A DNA stretch of 64,000 nucleotides from Akkermansia muciniphila (GCA_945900785.1 CAMDJM010000012.1:1-64000), one strand, 5' to 3'; numbered from the stretch's first letter, positions 29,205 through 36,932 are shown. Translations and numbers: made by a program. Notes: generated by a model from the letters alone, not told the origin.

Positions 29205-30755
29205 ATGAACCCGAACTTATTCAACACCCGGAACGCCCGACTGCCCGCCGCCGACACCCGCAACGAAGCGGGAGGAAAGGCTTACGCTTTCGGACCGCAA
29301 CTGACCTTGGCGCAATATGCCGCGACTGGTTGCCTGAGCGGGACGTTTTATGCCAGTGCGGAAATGCAGTTGGAAACGCTCCTGAAAATGGCTTCGGACT
29401 GCGACGCAGCGTTCGTGGCCAAAACCGCCGTCTTTGCCCGCCAGCGCGGTTTCATGAAGGACGTGCCGGCGTTGCTGGCGGCCCATCTGGCGCAGCGCGA
29501 TCCAGTGCTGCTCCGCCAGGTGTTCGACCGCGTGATCGACGACGGAAAAATGCTGCGCAACTTTGTCCAGATCATCCGCAGCGGCGTCACGGGCCGGAAG
29601 TCCCTCGGCACCGCGCCGAAGCGCTTGGTCCAGCGTTGGCTGACGGCCCGCACGGACGACCAGCTGCTCCGCGCCAGTGTCGGCCAGAAGCCTTCGCTGG
29701 GGGACGTGGTGAAGATGGTCCACCCGAAGCCGAACTCGTCCCAGCGGCAGGCCCTCTACGGATGGCTGTGCAGCCGGAAGGTGGAAGCCCAACTGCTGCC
29801 GCCCCTCGTGCAGGCCTTCGAGGCCTTCAAGGAATCCCGCGAAGCCAACGCCCTGCCTGACGTGCCGTTCCAGATGCTCACCGCGCTGGATCTCGGCCCG
29901 GCGCACTGGGCGCAGATCGCCCGCACCGCGTCCTGGCAGACCACCCGCATGAACCTGAACACCTTTGCCCGTCATGGCGTCTTTGCCGATCCCGGCCTGA
30001 CCCGTCTGATCGTGGAACGGCTCCGCGATCCCGGCAAGGTGCGGAAGGCCCGCGTGTTTCCCTACCAACTGCTGGCCGCCTACGTCAATGTCTCGGCGGA
30101 GGTGCCAGGGGAAGTGAAGGAAGCGCTCCAGGATGCCATGGAAACGGCCACGCAAAACGTGCCATCCATCGCAGGCAAGGTGTGGATTCTTCCTGACGTG
30201 TCCGGTTCCATGCAGTCGCCGGTCACCGGCTACCGCCCGGGATCCACCACAGCGGTGCGCTGCCTTGATGTCGCGTCCCTGGTCACGGCCTGCTTCCTGC
30301 GGAACAACCGCGGGGCGGAAGTCCTGCCCTTCACGGACCGGCTCGTCCCGGTGGTGCTGAACCCCCGTGACACCGTTCTGACCAACGCGGCCAAACTGGC
30401 GGCTTTGCCTCCCGGGGCGACCGATTGCTCGGTCCCACTGGCGGAGATGAACCGCCGGAAGGCCCAGGGTGATTTGGTCGTCATCGTCTCGGACAACGAA
30501 TCCTGGGCTGGCCGCCAAACCGGTCCCGCCACCGCGCTGATGGTCCAGTGGGAAGCCTTCCGGAAGCGGAATCCCGGCGCGAAGCTGGTCTGTCTCGACA
30601 TCCAGCCCAACGCCAGCAGCCAGGCTCCGGAACGGGCGGACGTGATGAACATCGGCGGGTTTTCGGACTCCGTTTTTGAAATCATCGCCGCCTTCGCCGA
30701 CGGCACCCTGCGGGCTGACCATTGGGTCGGCGTCATCGGAAAAACAGTGCTTTGA
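29205..30755 (+). CDS. rsr: Ro60 homologue (TROVE and vWA domains), Rsr
   Basis: About 516 residues. The N-terminal ~320 form the TROVE ring of helical repeats that encircles single-stranded RNA ends in Ro60 (segments LTLAQYAATGCLSGTFYA, MASDCDAAFVAKTAVFAR, GFMKDVPALLAAHLA). The C-terminal part is a von Willebrand A domain whose metal site DXSXS is Asp331-Ser333-Ser335 in PDVSGSMQS. Ro proteins bind Y RNAs on the outer rim and misfolded RNA through the ring, and assist RNA decay or repair. The start is fixed by the ideal ribosome-binding site 6 bases upstream; a longer frame to 29049 would run across the promoter. Y RNAs and rtcB follow. Confidence 0.96.
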   Translation: MNPNLFNTRNARLPAADTRNEAGGKAYAFGPQLTLAQYAATGCLSGTFYASAEMQLETLLKMASDCDAAFVAKTAVFARQRGFMKDVPALLAAHLAQRDPVLLRQVFDRVIDDGKMLRNFVQIIRSGVTGRKSLGTAPKRLVQRWLTARTDDQLLRASVGQKPSLGDVVKMVHPKPNSSQRQALYGWLCSRKVEAQLLPPLVQAFEAFKESREANALPDVPFQMLTALDLGPAHWAQIARTASWQTTRMNLNTFARHGVFADPGLTRLIVERLRDPGKVRKARVFPYQLLAAYVNVSAEVPGEVKEALQDAMETATQNVPSIAGKVWILPDVSGSMQSPVTGYRPGSTTAVRCLDVASLVTACFLRNNRGAEVLPFTDRLVPVVLNPRDTVLTNAAKLAALPPGATDCSVPLAEMNRRKAQGDLVVIVSDNESWAGRQTGPATALMVQWEAFRKRNPGAKLVCLDIQPNASSQAPERADVMNIGGFSDSVFEIIAAFADGTLRADHWVGVIGKTVL

Positions 30756-30762
30756 ATGCCGA

Positions 30763-30876
30763 AGGGAGCACGGGGCTCCGGCCCGTGTGTCTCTTTGTCT
30801 GGAACTATTCCCCCAAACGCATTCACCGCACCACATCAATAATCATAAACTCACGGGCCGGAGCCCCGTGCTCCCT
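30763..30876. mobile_element. REPIN (paired inverted REPs) inside the Ro locus
   Basis: Two REP sequences in inverted orientation (30763-30787 and 30851-30876) enclose about 63 bases of non-coding spacer. Each REP is identical over 25-26 bp to those bounding the transposase in leuS. The element begins seven bases after the rsr stop, so the rsr transcript would end in, or run through, a large REP hairpin. It encodes nothing and must be mobilised in trans by a REP-associated transposase such as the one in leuS. Confidence 0.9.
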
Positions 30877-30890
30877 TCTCCTTCCATTAT

Positions 30891-30956
30891 GGGCCGAATG
30901 CCTGCGGGGACTACATTCCAAACCTGTAGAGTCTCCACAATCACCCTCGTCGGCCC
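30891..30956 (+). ncRNA. Y-RNA-like minimal hairpin (unit 1)
   Basis: A 66-nt unit closed by a perfect 7-bp terminal stem, GGGCCGA with UCGGCCC. The 5' strand carries GCCGAAUG, matching the GNCGAANG Ro-binding consensus; the opposite strand has CUCGUCGG. A second helix, GGGGACUACA with UGUAG(AG)UCUCC, is capped by the 9-nt loop UUCCAAACC. Unlike the next three units it has no T-arm or D-arm. It could be a genuine minimal Y RNA or a degenerate copy that has lost its tRNA-like module. The ACCA that follows the stem is shared spacer sequence, not evidence of a tRNA. Confidence 0.65.
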
Positions 30957-30981
30957 ACCAATTAACAATCTGAACCATTCC

Positions 30982-31110
30982 GTGGCGAATGCCCGGAGGA
31001 ACTACATCGGAACATACGGTCGCGGGTTCGAATCCCGCCGCAGCCCTCACGGATTGCGTAGCTCAGCGGCAGAGCATGTGTCAACTTTTCTCCAAAAACC
31101 TTGTCGCCAC
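30982..31110 (+). ncRNA. yrlA: YrlA-type Y RNA with permuted tRNA module (unit 2)
   Basis: A 129-nt unit. Terminal stem GUGGCGA/UCGCCAC with the Ro motif GGCGAAUG on the 5' strand and CUUGUCGCC opposite. Next helix GGAGGAA/UUUCUCC. The inner part is a tRNA in permuted order: T-arm GCGGG-UUCGAAU-CCCGC (31022-31038), then an acceptor-like stem CGCAG-C-CC with GG-A-UUGCG (31039-31058, one C-A mismatch) capped by UCAC, then UA and the D-arm GCUC-AGCGGCA-GAGC. Bacterial YrlA RNAs are known to combine an Ro-binding stem with such a tRNA mimic. The Ro-binding stem takes the place of the anticodon arm. Confidence 0.88.
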
Positions 31111-31142
31111 TCCCTTCCACGCCTCAGGCCAACCACCAATTA

Positions 31143-31284
31143 TGCGGCGAATGCCGGTGAAACTACATGTTACCCACATCCTGGTCGCGGGTTCGACTCC
31201 CGCTGCTCTGCCCCCGGCTCCGTGCTGGAGTGGAGTGTAGCTCAGAGGTAGAGCAGGCACGTTTCACCATCCCTTGTCGCCGCA
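31143..31284 (+). ncRNA. yrlA: YrlA-type Y RNA with permuted tRNA module (unit 3)
   Basis: A 142-nt unit. Terminal stem UGCGGCGA/UCGCCGCA (8 bp), then an internal loop and a second perfect 8-bp helix GGUGAAAC/GUUUCACC (31156-31163 with 31261-31268). Inside: a small variable-arm hairpin AUGU-UACCC-ACAU, the T-arm GCGGG-UUCGACU-CCCGC (31187-31203), an acceptor-like stem rich in G-U pairs with a nested CUCC/GGAG hairpin, and the D-arm GCUC-AGAGGUA-GAGC (31240-31254). Six T residues (31286-31291) follow the terminal stem after one base, so the Ro-binding stem may double as an intrinsic terminator. Confidence 0.9.
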
Positions 31285-31289
31285 CTTTT

Positions 31290-31399
31290 TTAACCGCGAA
31301 TGAACGCGAATAGATCGATGCCCAAAATCACCAGATGACGGGCGGGTAGCGTTATGCAGCTTTAAGGATTCGCGTCCATTGGCGTTCATTCGCGGTTAA
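31290..31399. repeat. Inverted-repeat element between Y-RNA units 3 and 4
   Basis: Perfect 18-bp terminal inverted repeats (TTAACCGCGAATGAACGC at the left, its exact complement at 31382-31399), with a further internal pair CGCGAAT/ATTCGCG. The whole is a 110-bp non-coding palindrome. It starts within the T run that follows unit 3. The word pattern resembles abundant verrucomicrobial intergenic repeats (recalled, not searched). Confidence 0.8.
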
Positions 31400-31412
31400 A
31401 ACAATATCCTCC

Positions 31413-31541
31413 CGGCGAATGCCGGTGAAACTACAGTCATCCAAAACTGGATCGCGGGTTCGAATCCCGTCCGGCGCGCTTCGGCAGGCCGGTGGCCGAG
31501 TGGTCAAAAGCAACGCTGTTTCACCAAAATCCTTGTCGCCG
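31413..31541 (+). ncRNA. yrlA: YrlA-type Y RNA with class II-like tRNA module (unit 4)
   Basis: A 129-nt unit. Terminal stem CGGCGA/UCGCCG with GGCGAAUG and CUUGUCGCC, then the helix GGUGAAAC/GUUUCACC (31424-31431 with 31518-31525). Inside: a perfect variable-arm hairpin AUCCA-AAAC-UGGAU (31439-31452), T-arm GCGGG-UUCGAAU-CCCGU (31454-31470), an acceptor-like stem CCGGC/GCCGG whose end is sealed by a GC-UUCG-GC tetraloop hairpin, then UG and the D-arm region GCCGAGUGGUCAAAAGC. Both the D-arm and the long variable arm look like those of class II (Ser/Leu) tRNAs. The UUCG cap shows that the acceptor end is not a free 3' end. Confidence 0.9.
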
Positions 31542-31553
31542 CACATTCCCTGA

Positions 31554-31600
31554 GGAGGGCGGACATTCTGTCCGCCCGGTCGACAGAATGTCGACCCTCC
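31554..31600. repeat. Three-way palindromic element before rtcB
   Basis: Outer arms GGAGGG/CCCTCC enclose two perfect hairpins, GGCGGACA-TTC-TGTCCGCC and GGTCGACA-GAA-TGTCGACC. It ends 22 bases before the rtcB start codon, so it lies in the rtcB leader. A diverged copy is embedded in the folC reading frame at 23430-23486. Confidence 0.85.
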
Positions 31601-31622
31601 GCAATTTACTTCTATCCACTTT

Positions 31623-33113
31623 ATGAACCCGCCCACCATCCATTCCACCGGACTTGCCGAAGGCTTTATCCCGCTCCCTGAATCCCAGGGAAAACCCATC
31701 ACCGTGATCGGCACCGATGCGATCCGCACTGGCTTCGATGTCAGTTGCCTGCAACAGGCGGTCAATTGCCGGATGGCTCCGGGTGTCACCGACGTGGTGT
31801 TGAATCCCGACGCCCACTCCGGGTATGGTGCGCCGATTGGCTGTGTCATGGTCTCGCCGACGCATATCTATCCGGGCCCGGTGGGCGTGGATATCAAATG
31901 CTCCATGAGCCTGCTCCAATTGGACTTGCCGGAGGAACACATCATCGACCGCAAGGTGCGTCGCGCGTTGATCGATGCCATTGTGGAACGCACGCCGACC
32001 GGGGCAGGGCAGGGGCAGCGTTCCGCCAAAAAGTCGCGTCAGGTCAGCCGTGACCTGGGCTTTCAGGCTGTCACGGAAGGAGCCAGCGTGGCCGTCTGTG
32101 AAGCGCTGGGGATTCCGCCGGAGTGGGCGGCGTATTGTGAGGACTCCGCCCACGTGGGACACGATGGAACCGCCGGGGCCCTGGCGGAACGCATGGAATG
32201 GAATCTCGCGAACGACCGGATGCGGAACTTCGAGGATAAGATGCGCCAGTTGGGATCCTACGGCGGCGGCAACCACTTTGGTGAATGCGAAGCGGTGCGC
32301 CTGTCCGATGACCCGAAGGTGCAGCGTGCCGCCGAAGTCTTCGGCCTGCGCGACCGCCACATCGCGTTCCTGAGCCACTGCGGATCGCGCGGGTTCGGCA
32401 ATGTGCTGGCGCAGAACCAGTTCAAGGACCTCGAGCGCAAGTTCGAAAAGTGGAGCACCCCATTCCCGGCCAACGACAAAAAGCTGGTCTATGCGCCGCT
32501 CGGCACGCCGGAAGCGGACGCCTACATCAATGACATGTCGCTGGGCGCTAACTTCGCGACGGTGAACCATCTTTTGATCAATGCGCTGGTTCTGGAAGCC
32601 TTCCAGGAAGTGCTGCCAGGTGTGACGGGACGGCTGGTGTATTTCATCAGCCACAACATTGCGCGTCAGGAAATCGTGGAAAATCAAAAGGCCTGGGTCC
32701 ACCGCAAGGGGGCCACCCGCGCCGTGCCGGGCGGGCACCACTCGCTGGCCGGCACGCCGTTTGCCGAAACCGGGCACCCGATCCTCCTGCCAGGAAATCC
32801 GCGCGATGGCTCAGTGGTCATGGTCGCCCAATCCGGCGCGTCGAAAAGCTGCTGGTCCGTCAACCACGGAGCCGGCCGCGCCATGGGCCGCAAAGCCGCC
32901 GCCCGCGCCCTCGACCAGAACATGGTCGATGCCGAAATGGACGCCTGCGACATCCTATCCAACTGCCGCCGTTACCCGATCGACGAATCGCCTGACGCCT
33001 ACAAAAACTTCGCGGAAGTCCTGAAAAGCGTCGAACAAGCCGGCCTCGCCAAACCCGTGGCCACGCTGAAGGCACGGTTTGTCATCAAGGACAACGACAA
33101 GGCGGATGATTGA
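31623..33113 (+). CDS. rtcB: RNA-splicing ligase RtcB
   Basis: About 496 residues. Metal-binding and catalytic motifs are all present: GVDIKCSM, GGGNHFGE, SHCGSRGFG, YFISHNIA, and the histidine that becomes guanylylated, His415 in SVNHGAGRAMGR. The enzyme joins a 2',3'-cyclic phosphate or 3'-phosphate end to a 5'-hydroxyl end with GTP and Mn2+, repairing RNA cut by ribotoxins or stress nucleases. It is the last element of the Ro/Y-RNA/RtcB locus, the same association seen in enterobacteria. No rtcA cyclase and no archease gene accompanies it here. The M48 protease gene follows 113 bases later. Confidence 0.97.
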   Translation: MNPPTIHSTGLAEGFIPLPESQGKPITVIGTDAIRTGFDVSCLQQAVNCRMAPGVTDVVLNPDAHSGYGAPIGCVMVSPTHIYPGPVGVDIKCSMSLLQLDLPEEHIIDRKVRRALIDAIVERTPTGAGQGQRSAKKSRQVSRDLGFQAVTEGASVAVCEALGIPPEWAAYCEDSAHVGHDGTAGALAERMEWNLANDRMRNFEDKMRQLGSYGGGNHFGECEAVRLSDDPKVQRAAEVFGLRDRHIAFLSHCGSRGFGNVLAQNQFKDLERKFEKWSTPFPANDKKLVYAPLGTPEADAYINDMSLGANFATVNHLLINALVLEAFQEVLPGVTGRLVYFISHNIARQEIVENQKAWVHRKGATRAVPGGHHSLAGTPFAETGHPILLPGNPRDGSVVMVAQSGASKSCWSVNHGAGRAMGRKAAARALDQNMVDAEMDACDILSNCRRYPIDESPDAYKNFAEVLKSVEQAGLAKPVATLKARFVIKDNDKADD

Positions 33114-33226
33114 CAGCAAAACTGATTCTGGAAACGTCCCAACTTTTCTCCCAGTGGAAGCGTCAGGGTGATTTCCGGATTCGTGCTTGTTCCAGGCGTT
33201 GGATGTGAGGAATCTGGAGGACGATC

Positions 33227-34495
33227 ATGCCTGCTGAATTAAACCAAAAAAGTGAGGTGGTTTCTGCTGCCATCACAGCCCCCTGGGATTTGTGGGGGTG
33301 GGCCTTTCTGTCCTCTTTTGTGGCCGTCGGGTCATTGCTCTGGCTGGCTGGTCTTCGGTATAAGCGGATGCCGGACGGGACCCATTGGACAGAGCGGGCC
33401 AGGGCGCTGTTTCCAGTGAGGACCTCCTTCGCCCTGATGTCGGTCTGGGTGCCCCTGGGCATCGTGCTTGCTTCACGCGGGGATTGGCCGATGGAAGTAT
33501 GGCCGTCCCTGGGGCTTGCTCTGACGGGTTGGCTGGGCTGTTTGTCAGGTGAATGGGCGGGGATGGCAGGTCTGAAACTCCCCCCGGCGGCTGACCGCCC
33601 CCGGATTGGAATCAGGGTGGCGAGAGGAATGCTGTTTATGCCGGAAGTGGTGGTTCTTCTGGCACTGATGTTTCGAAATACGGATCGTCCCCTCAACTGG
33701 GAAACGGTGGGCATCACTTTGCTGGGTTGCGGACTGCTGCTGGCCTGGCAGATGGGGCTGTGTGTGCAGGTTTGCCTTTGGTGCCGGATCATGAAACCGG
33801 TGAATCAGGAGATCCGGGAAATGGTGGACGGCATGAGTGCGAAACTGGGCATACCGGTCCGCCGGGTTTTTGAGATGGAGCTGGGCATGTGGAATGCCTT
33901 CGCGCTGATCTGGACGCGGGACATGGCGTTCACCACTGGATTGCTGCATGGCCTGACGCGGGCGGAACTGGAAGCGGTGACCGCCCATGAACTGGGCCAT
34001 CTGGCGGAAGGACCCCGGATGCGATGGATGCGGATGAGCAGAATTATCCCGTTGGGATTGATAGCGCTGTTTCCTGCTCTGGTGGTTTCCTTCGGTCTAT
34101 TAGCTGGGTTTTTGGTGATGGCCGCAGCCTTCCAGGGGAGCCGCTATCTGGGCAAATGGCTGCGCCGTGCGGAGGTGGATGCGGATGCGGTGGCCGTTGG
34201 AATGGAATTCGATGCTGGATGCTACTCCAAAACGCTGGAACGGATCTACGAGGCAAATCTGGTGCCGGCCGTCCTGTCCCAGCGGAGCACGCATCCGGAT
34301 CTCTATGACCGCATGGTGGAGGCTGGTGTCACTCCGGATTTCCCCCGGCCTCTCCCGGGCAGCAAATTGCCGGCTATTGTTCTGGCACTACTGGCAGCGG
34401 CCACGGCAGCGGTGATTTTCATGAATGCCATCCCGGAACCACCGGCAAAAAGGTTGGGTCTGATTCAGGAGCCCGGCATTCACAAAAATAGCTAG
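33227..34495 (+). CDS. M48-family membrane metalloprotease
   Basis: About 422 residues with several predicted membrane helices (for example at residues ~25-45, ~65-85, ~140-185 and two after the catalytic site). The zinc motif is HELGH in LEAVTAHELGHLAEG, and the third ligand is the glutamate in RRAEVDADAVAVG, as in HtpX/Ste24 proteases. These enzymes degrade membrane proteins from the cytoplasmic side or process precursors. Preceding text MSAKLGIPVRRVFEMELGMWNAFAL corresponds to the conserved segment before the active site. The gene follows rtcB but a 113-base gap gives no strong reason to link the two functionally. Confidence 0.9.
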   Translation: MPAELNQKSEVVSAAITAPWDLWGWAFLSSFVAVGSLLWLAGLRYKRMPDGTHWTERARALFPVRTSFALMSVWVPLGIVLASRGDWPMEVWPSLGLALTGWLGCLSGEWAGMAGLKLPPAADRPRIGIRVARGMLFMPEVVVLLALMFRNTDRPLNWETVGITLLGCGLLLAWQMGLCVQVCLWCRIMKPVNQEIREMVDGMSAKLGIPVRRVFEMELGMWNAFALIWTRDMAFTTGLLHGLTRAELEAVTAHELGHLAEGPRMRWMRMSRIIPLGLIALFPALVVSFGLLAGFLVMAAAFQGSRYLGKWLRRAEVDADAVAVGMEFDAGCYSKTLERIYEANLVPAVLSQRSTHPDLYDRMVEAGVTPDFPRPLPGSKLPAIVLALLAAATAAVIFMNAIPEPPAKRLGLIQEPGIHKNS

Positions 34496-34598
34496 CTGCA
34501 TGGGGCCGCAGCTGGAATGATGTCACGGCAGCAGCGCACACCCGGCAGCCACTGCGTTTCCCGTTTGCGGCCTGGGGTGCGGCGCGACAGGCTGGTGG

Positions 34599-35645
34599 AT
34601 GAACCGGATCAAGATCGCCGTCATCGGTGCCAGTGGTTATTCAGGGATTGAACTCCTCAAAATTCTCGTGCGCCACCCCGGCGCGGAACTCGTTGCGGTC
34701 ACCTCCCGCCAGTATGCCGGGAAAACCTTGGCGGACATTTTCCCGCGCTTCCGGGGCTGCGGTCCGGAGGCTGGGCTGGCCTTCATAGCGCCGGATGCCG
34801 ATGCCGTCGCCGCGAGTGGAGCGCAGGTGGCCTTCCTTGCTTTGCCACATGGCGTGGCCTCGGAGTTTGCCATCGCCCTGCTCGACCGGGGCTTGAAAAT
34901 CATCGACCTCAGCGCCGACTTCCGCCTTGATGACCCGGCGGTTTACGGGGAATTCTACGACCACCCGCACCCCGCCCCGGAATTGCTAAAAGAATCCGTC
35001 TATGGCTTGCCGGAGGTCCACGGTGCCGCGATCGCCGGGGCTCGGCTCATCGCCTCCCCGGGGTGTTATCCCACCAGCGTTCTCCTGCCGCTGATCCCTC
35101 TTTTGAAGGCCAAAGTCATCGACCCTGCCACCATCACCGTCTTCAGCATGAGCGGTGTCAGCGGAGCCGGGCGGAAGGAAGCCCTGCCGCTCCTTTTTTG
35201 TGAGTGCAACGAAAGCCTGCGCCCCTACAGCGTGCCGAAACACCGCCACCTCAGCGAGGTCGAGCAGGAACTCACCCGCGCCGCCGGCCAGCCCGTGGTC
35301 ATCACCTTCACGCCGCACCTCGTGCCCGTCACCGCCGGCATGCTCACCACCACCTGTGTGTCGCCTGCCGCCGGGATGGGCCTGGCAGATCTGGATCAAA
35401 TCTACGCGGACGCCTACGGGGCGGAGCCCTTCATCCGCCTGCTGGGAAAAAATGGCACCCCTGACACCAAAAATGTCATCAGCACCAATTTTCTTGATCT
35501 GGGCTGGGCCTGGGACGCCCGCGCCGGCCGCTACGTGCTCATGAGCGCCATCGACAATCTGTGGAAAGGTGCCGCCTCCCAGGCCATCCAATCCTTCAAT
35601 CTTCTTAACCAATTTCCTGCGGTCACCGGCTTGCAATCTCTCTGA
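34599..35645 (+). CDS. argC: N-acetyl-gamma-glutamyl-phosphate reductase
   Basis: About 348 residues. The NADP-binding start is KIAVIGASGYSGIELLKIL and the catalytic cysteine lies in ASPGCYPTSVLLPL. It reduces N-acetylglutamyl phosphate to the semialdehyde, the third step of arginine synthesis. Length and motifs are normal for type 1 ArgC. argJ begins 42 bases downstream on the same strand, so the two are probably one operon supplying ornithine. Confidence 0.97.
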   Translation: MNRIKIAVIGASGYSGIELLKILVRHPGAELVAVTSRQYAGKTLADIFPRFRGCGPEAGLAFIAPDADAVAASGAQVAFLALPHGVASEFAIALLDRGLKIIDLSADFRLDDPAVYGEFYDHPHPAPELLKESVYGLPEVHGAAIAGARLIASPGCYPTSVLLPLIPLLKAKVIDPATITVFSMSGVSGAGRKEALPLLFCECNESLRPYSVPKHRHLSEVEQELTRAAGQPVVITFTPHLVPVTAGMLTTTCVSPAAGMGLADLDQIYADAYGAEPFIRLLGKNGTPDTKNVISTNFLDLGWAWDARAGRYVLMSAIDNLWKGAASQAIQSFNLLNQFPAVTGLQSL

Positions 35646-35687
35646 ATCCTCCCTACCTGGAGAGCTGCCCTTTTATCCTGCCGCGCC

Positions 35688-36932
35688 ATGTCCCTGAAGT
35701 CCAAATCCTATAACGAAATCCCCGGCGGTATCACCGCTCCGGAAGGCTTCCTCTGCCACGCCGTCAGCGCCGGCATCAAGGACCCAAAAAACCCCCGGCT
35801 GGACATGGGCCTCATCTACTCCACTGCGCCCTGCGTCACTGCGGGTGCCTTTACCACCAACAAGGTCAAAGCCGCTCCGGTAAAAGTGTGTCAGGCCCAC
35901 CTCAAGAGCAACGACATCCGCGCCATCATCGTCAACAGTGGCAACGCCAATGCCTGCACCGGCCCCCGCGGCATCCAGGACGCCAAAGCCATGGCCACCG
36001 CCACCGCCGATGCCCTAGGCCTGAAGCCCACCCAGGTCATGGTCAACTCCACCGGCATCATCGGCCTGCCCATGCCTATCGCGCGCATCACCGCCCAGAT
36101 CCCCGCCCTCGCTCAGGGCCTCGCCCGCGACCGCTTCGATGCCATCGCCCAAGCCATCATGACCAGCGATACCCGGCCGAAATCTCTCGCCATCGAAGTC
36201 CCCCTCGGTTCCAAAACCATCCGCCTCGCTGCCATCGCCAAAGGAGCCGGCATGATCTGCCCCAGCATGGGAACGATGTTATGCTTCATCACCACAGATG
36301 CCGCCATCGGCCTTTCCGACCTGAAAAAATGCACCAGCGCGGCCGTGGAAAGCACCTTCAACCGTATCTCCATCGACGGTGACACCAGCACCAATGACAC
36401 CGTCATCGTCATGGCCAACGGCCAGGCCGGAAACCGCAAAATCGTCTCCGGCGGGCCCCAGGAGCTTATATTCAGCGAAGCCCTCGAATACCTCATGCGC
36501 CGCATGGCCCGCATGATCGTCAGGGATGGCGAACGCGTCACCAAGTTCGTCGAAATCGCTGTCCGCGGAGCCGCCACCCACATGGACGCCCGCAAGGTCG
36601 CCGAAACCGTCGCCAACTCCCTCCTCGTCAAATGCTCCTGGAATGGCAGCGATCCGAACTGGGGCCGCGTCATGCACGCCATCGGCTACAGCCGCGCTAA
36701 AATCCGCGAGGAACACATCGACATTTACTTCGATGGCCTCATCGCCACCCGGAACGGCATCTCCGCCGGCACCCCCCTGGAGGTGCTGCAAGCCGCCGTC
36801 GCCAAACCCGAATTCACCGTCACCATCGACCTGAACATCGGCAGTGCCACCTACACCGTTTACACCAGCGACCTCTCCCAGGAATACGTCGACTTTAATA
36901 AAGCCGAATACGCCGTCCGCATCGCTCCCTGA
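35688..36932 (+). CDS. argJ: Bifunctional ornithine acetyltransferase/NAGS
   Basis: About 414 residues. The self-cleavage region and nucleophile threonine of ArgJ are expected in the IAKGAGMICPSMGTMLCFIT segment (residues ~184-203), and STNDTVIVMANG lies in the beta chain. The protein cleaves itself into two chains and transfers the acetyl group from N-acetylornithine to glutamate, recycling acetyl in arginine synthesis; bifunctional forms also use acetyl-CoA. It follows argC by 42 bases and precedes an M29 aminopeptidase by 49 bases, suggesting a three-gene transcript. Confidence 0.96.
   Translation: MSLKSKSYNEIPGGITAPEGFLCHAVSAGIKDPKNPRLDMGLIYSTAPCVTAGAFTTNKVKAAPVKVCQAHLKSNDIRAIIVNSGNANACTGPRGIQDAKAMATATADALGLKPTQVMVNSTGIIGLPMPIARITAQIPALAQGLARDRFDAIAQAIMTSDTRPKSLAIEVPLGSKTIRLAAIAKGAGMICPSMGTMLCFITTDAAIGLSDLKKCTSAAVESTFNRISIDGDTSTNDTVIVMANGQAGNRKIVSGGPQELIFSEALEYLMRRMARMIVRDGERVTKFVEIAVRGAATHMDARKVAETVANSLLVKCSWNGSDPNWGRVMHAIGYSRAKIREEHIDIYFDGLIATRNGISAGTPLEVLQAAVAKPEFTVTIDLNIGSATYTVYTSDLSQEYVDFNKAEYAVRIAP

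Noticed and set aside
30957-30960. Encoded CCA end (ACCA) after the stem of unit 1, hinting at a tRNA or tmRNA
   Set aside because: No T-arm or D-arm lies in the unit, and the same CACCAATTA spacer word recurs before unit 3, so it is spacer sequence.
31020-31260. Ordinary tRNA genes, suggested by GGTTCGAATCC T-arms and TAGCTCAG D-arms
   Set aside because: The T-arm always precedes the D-arm, no standard-order acceptor pairing works, and the ends pair as an Ro-binding stem; permuted Y RNAs explain the pattern better.
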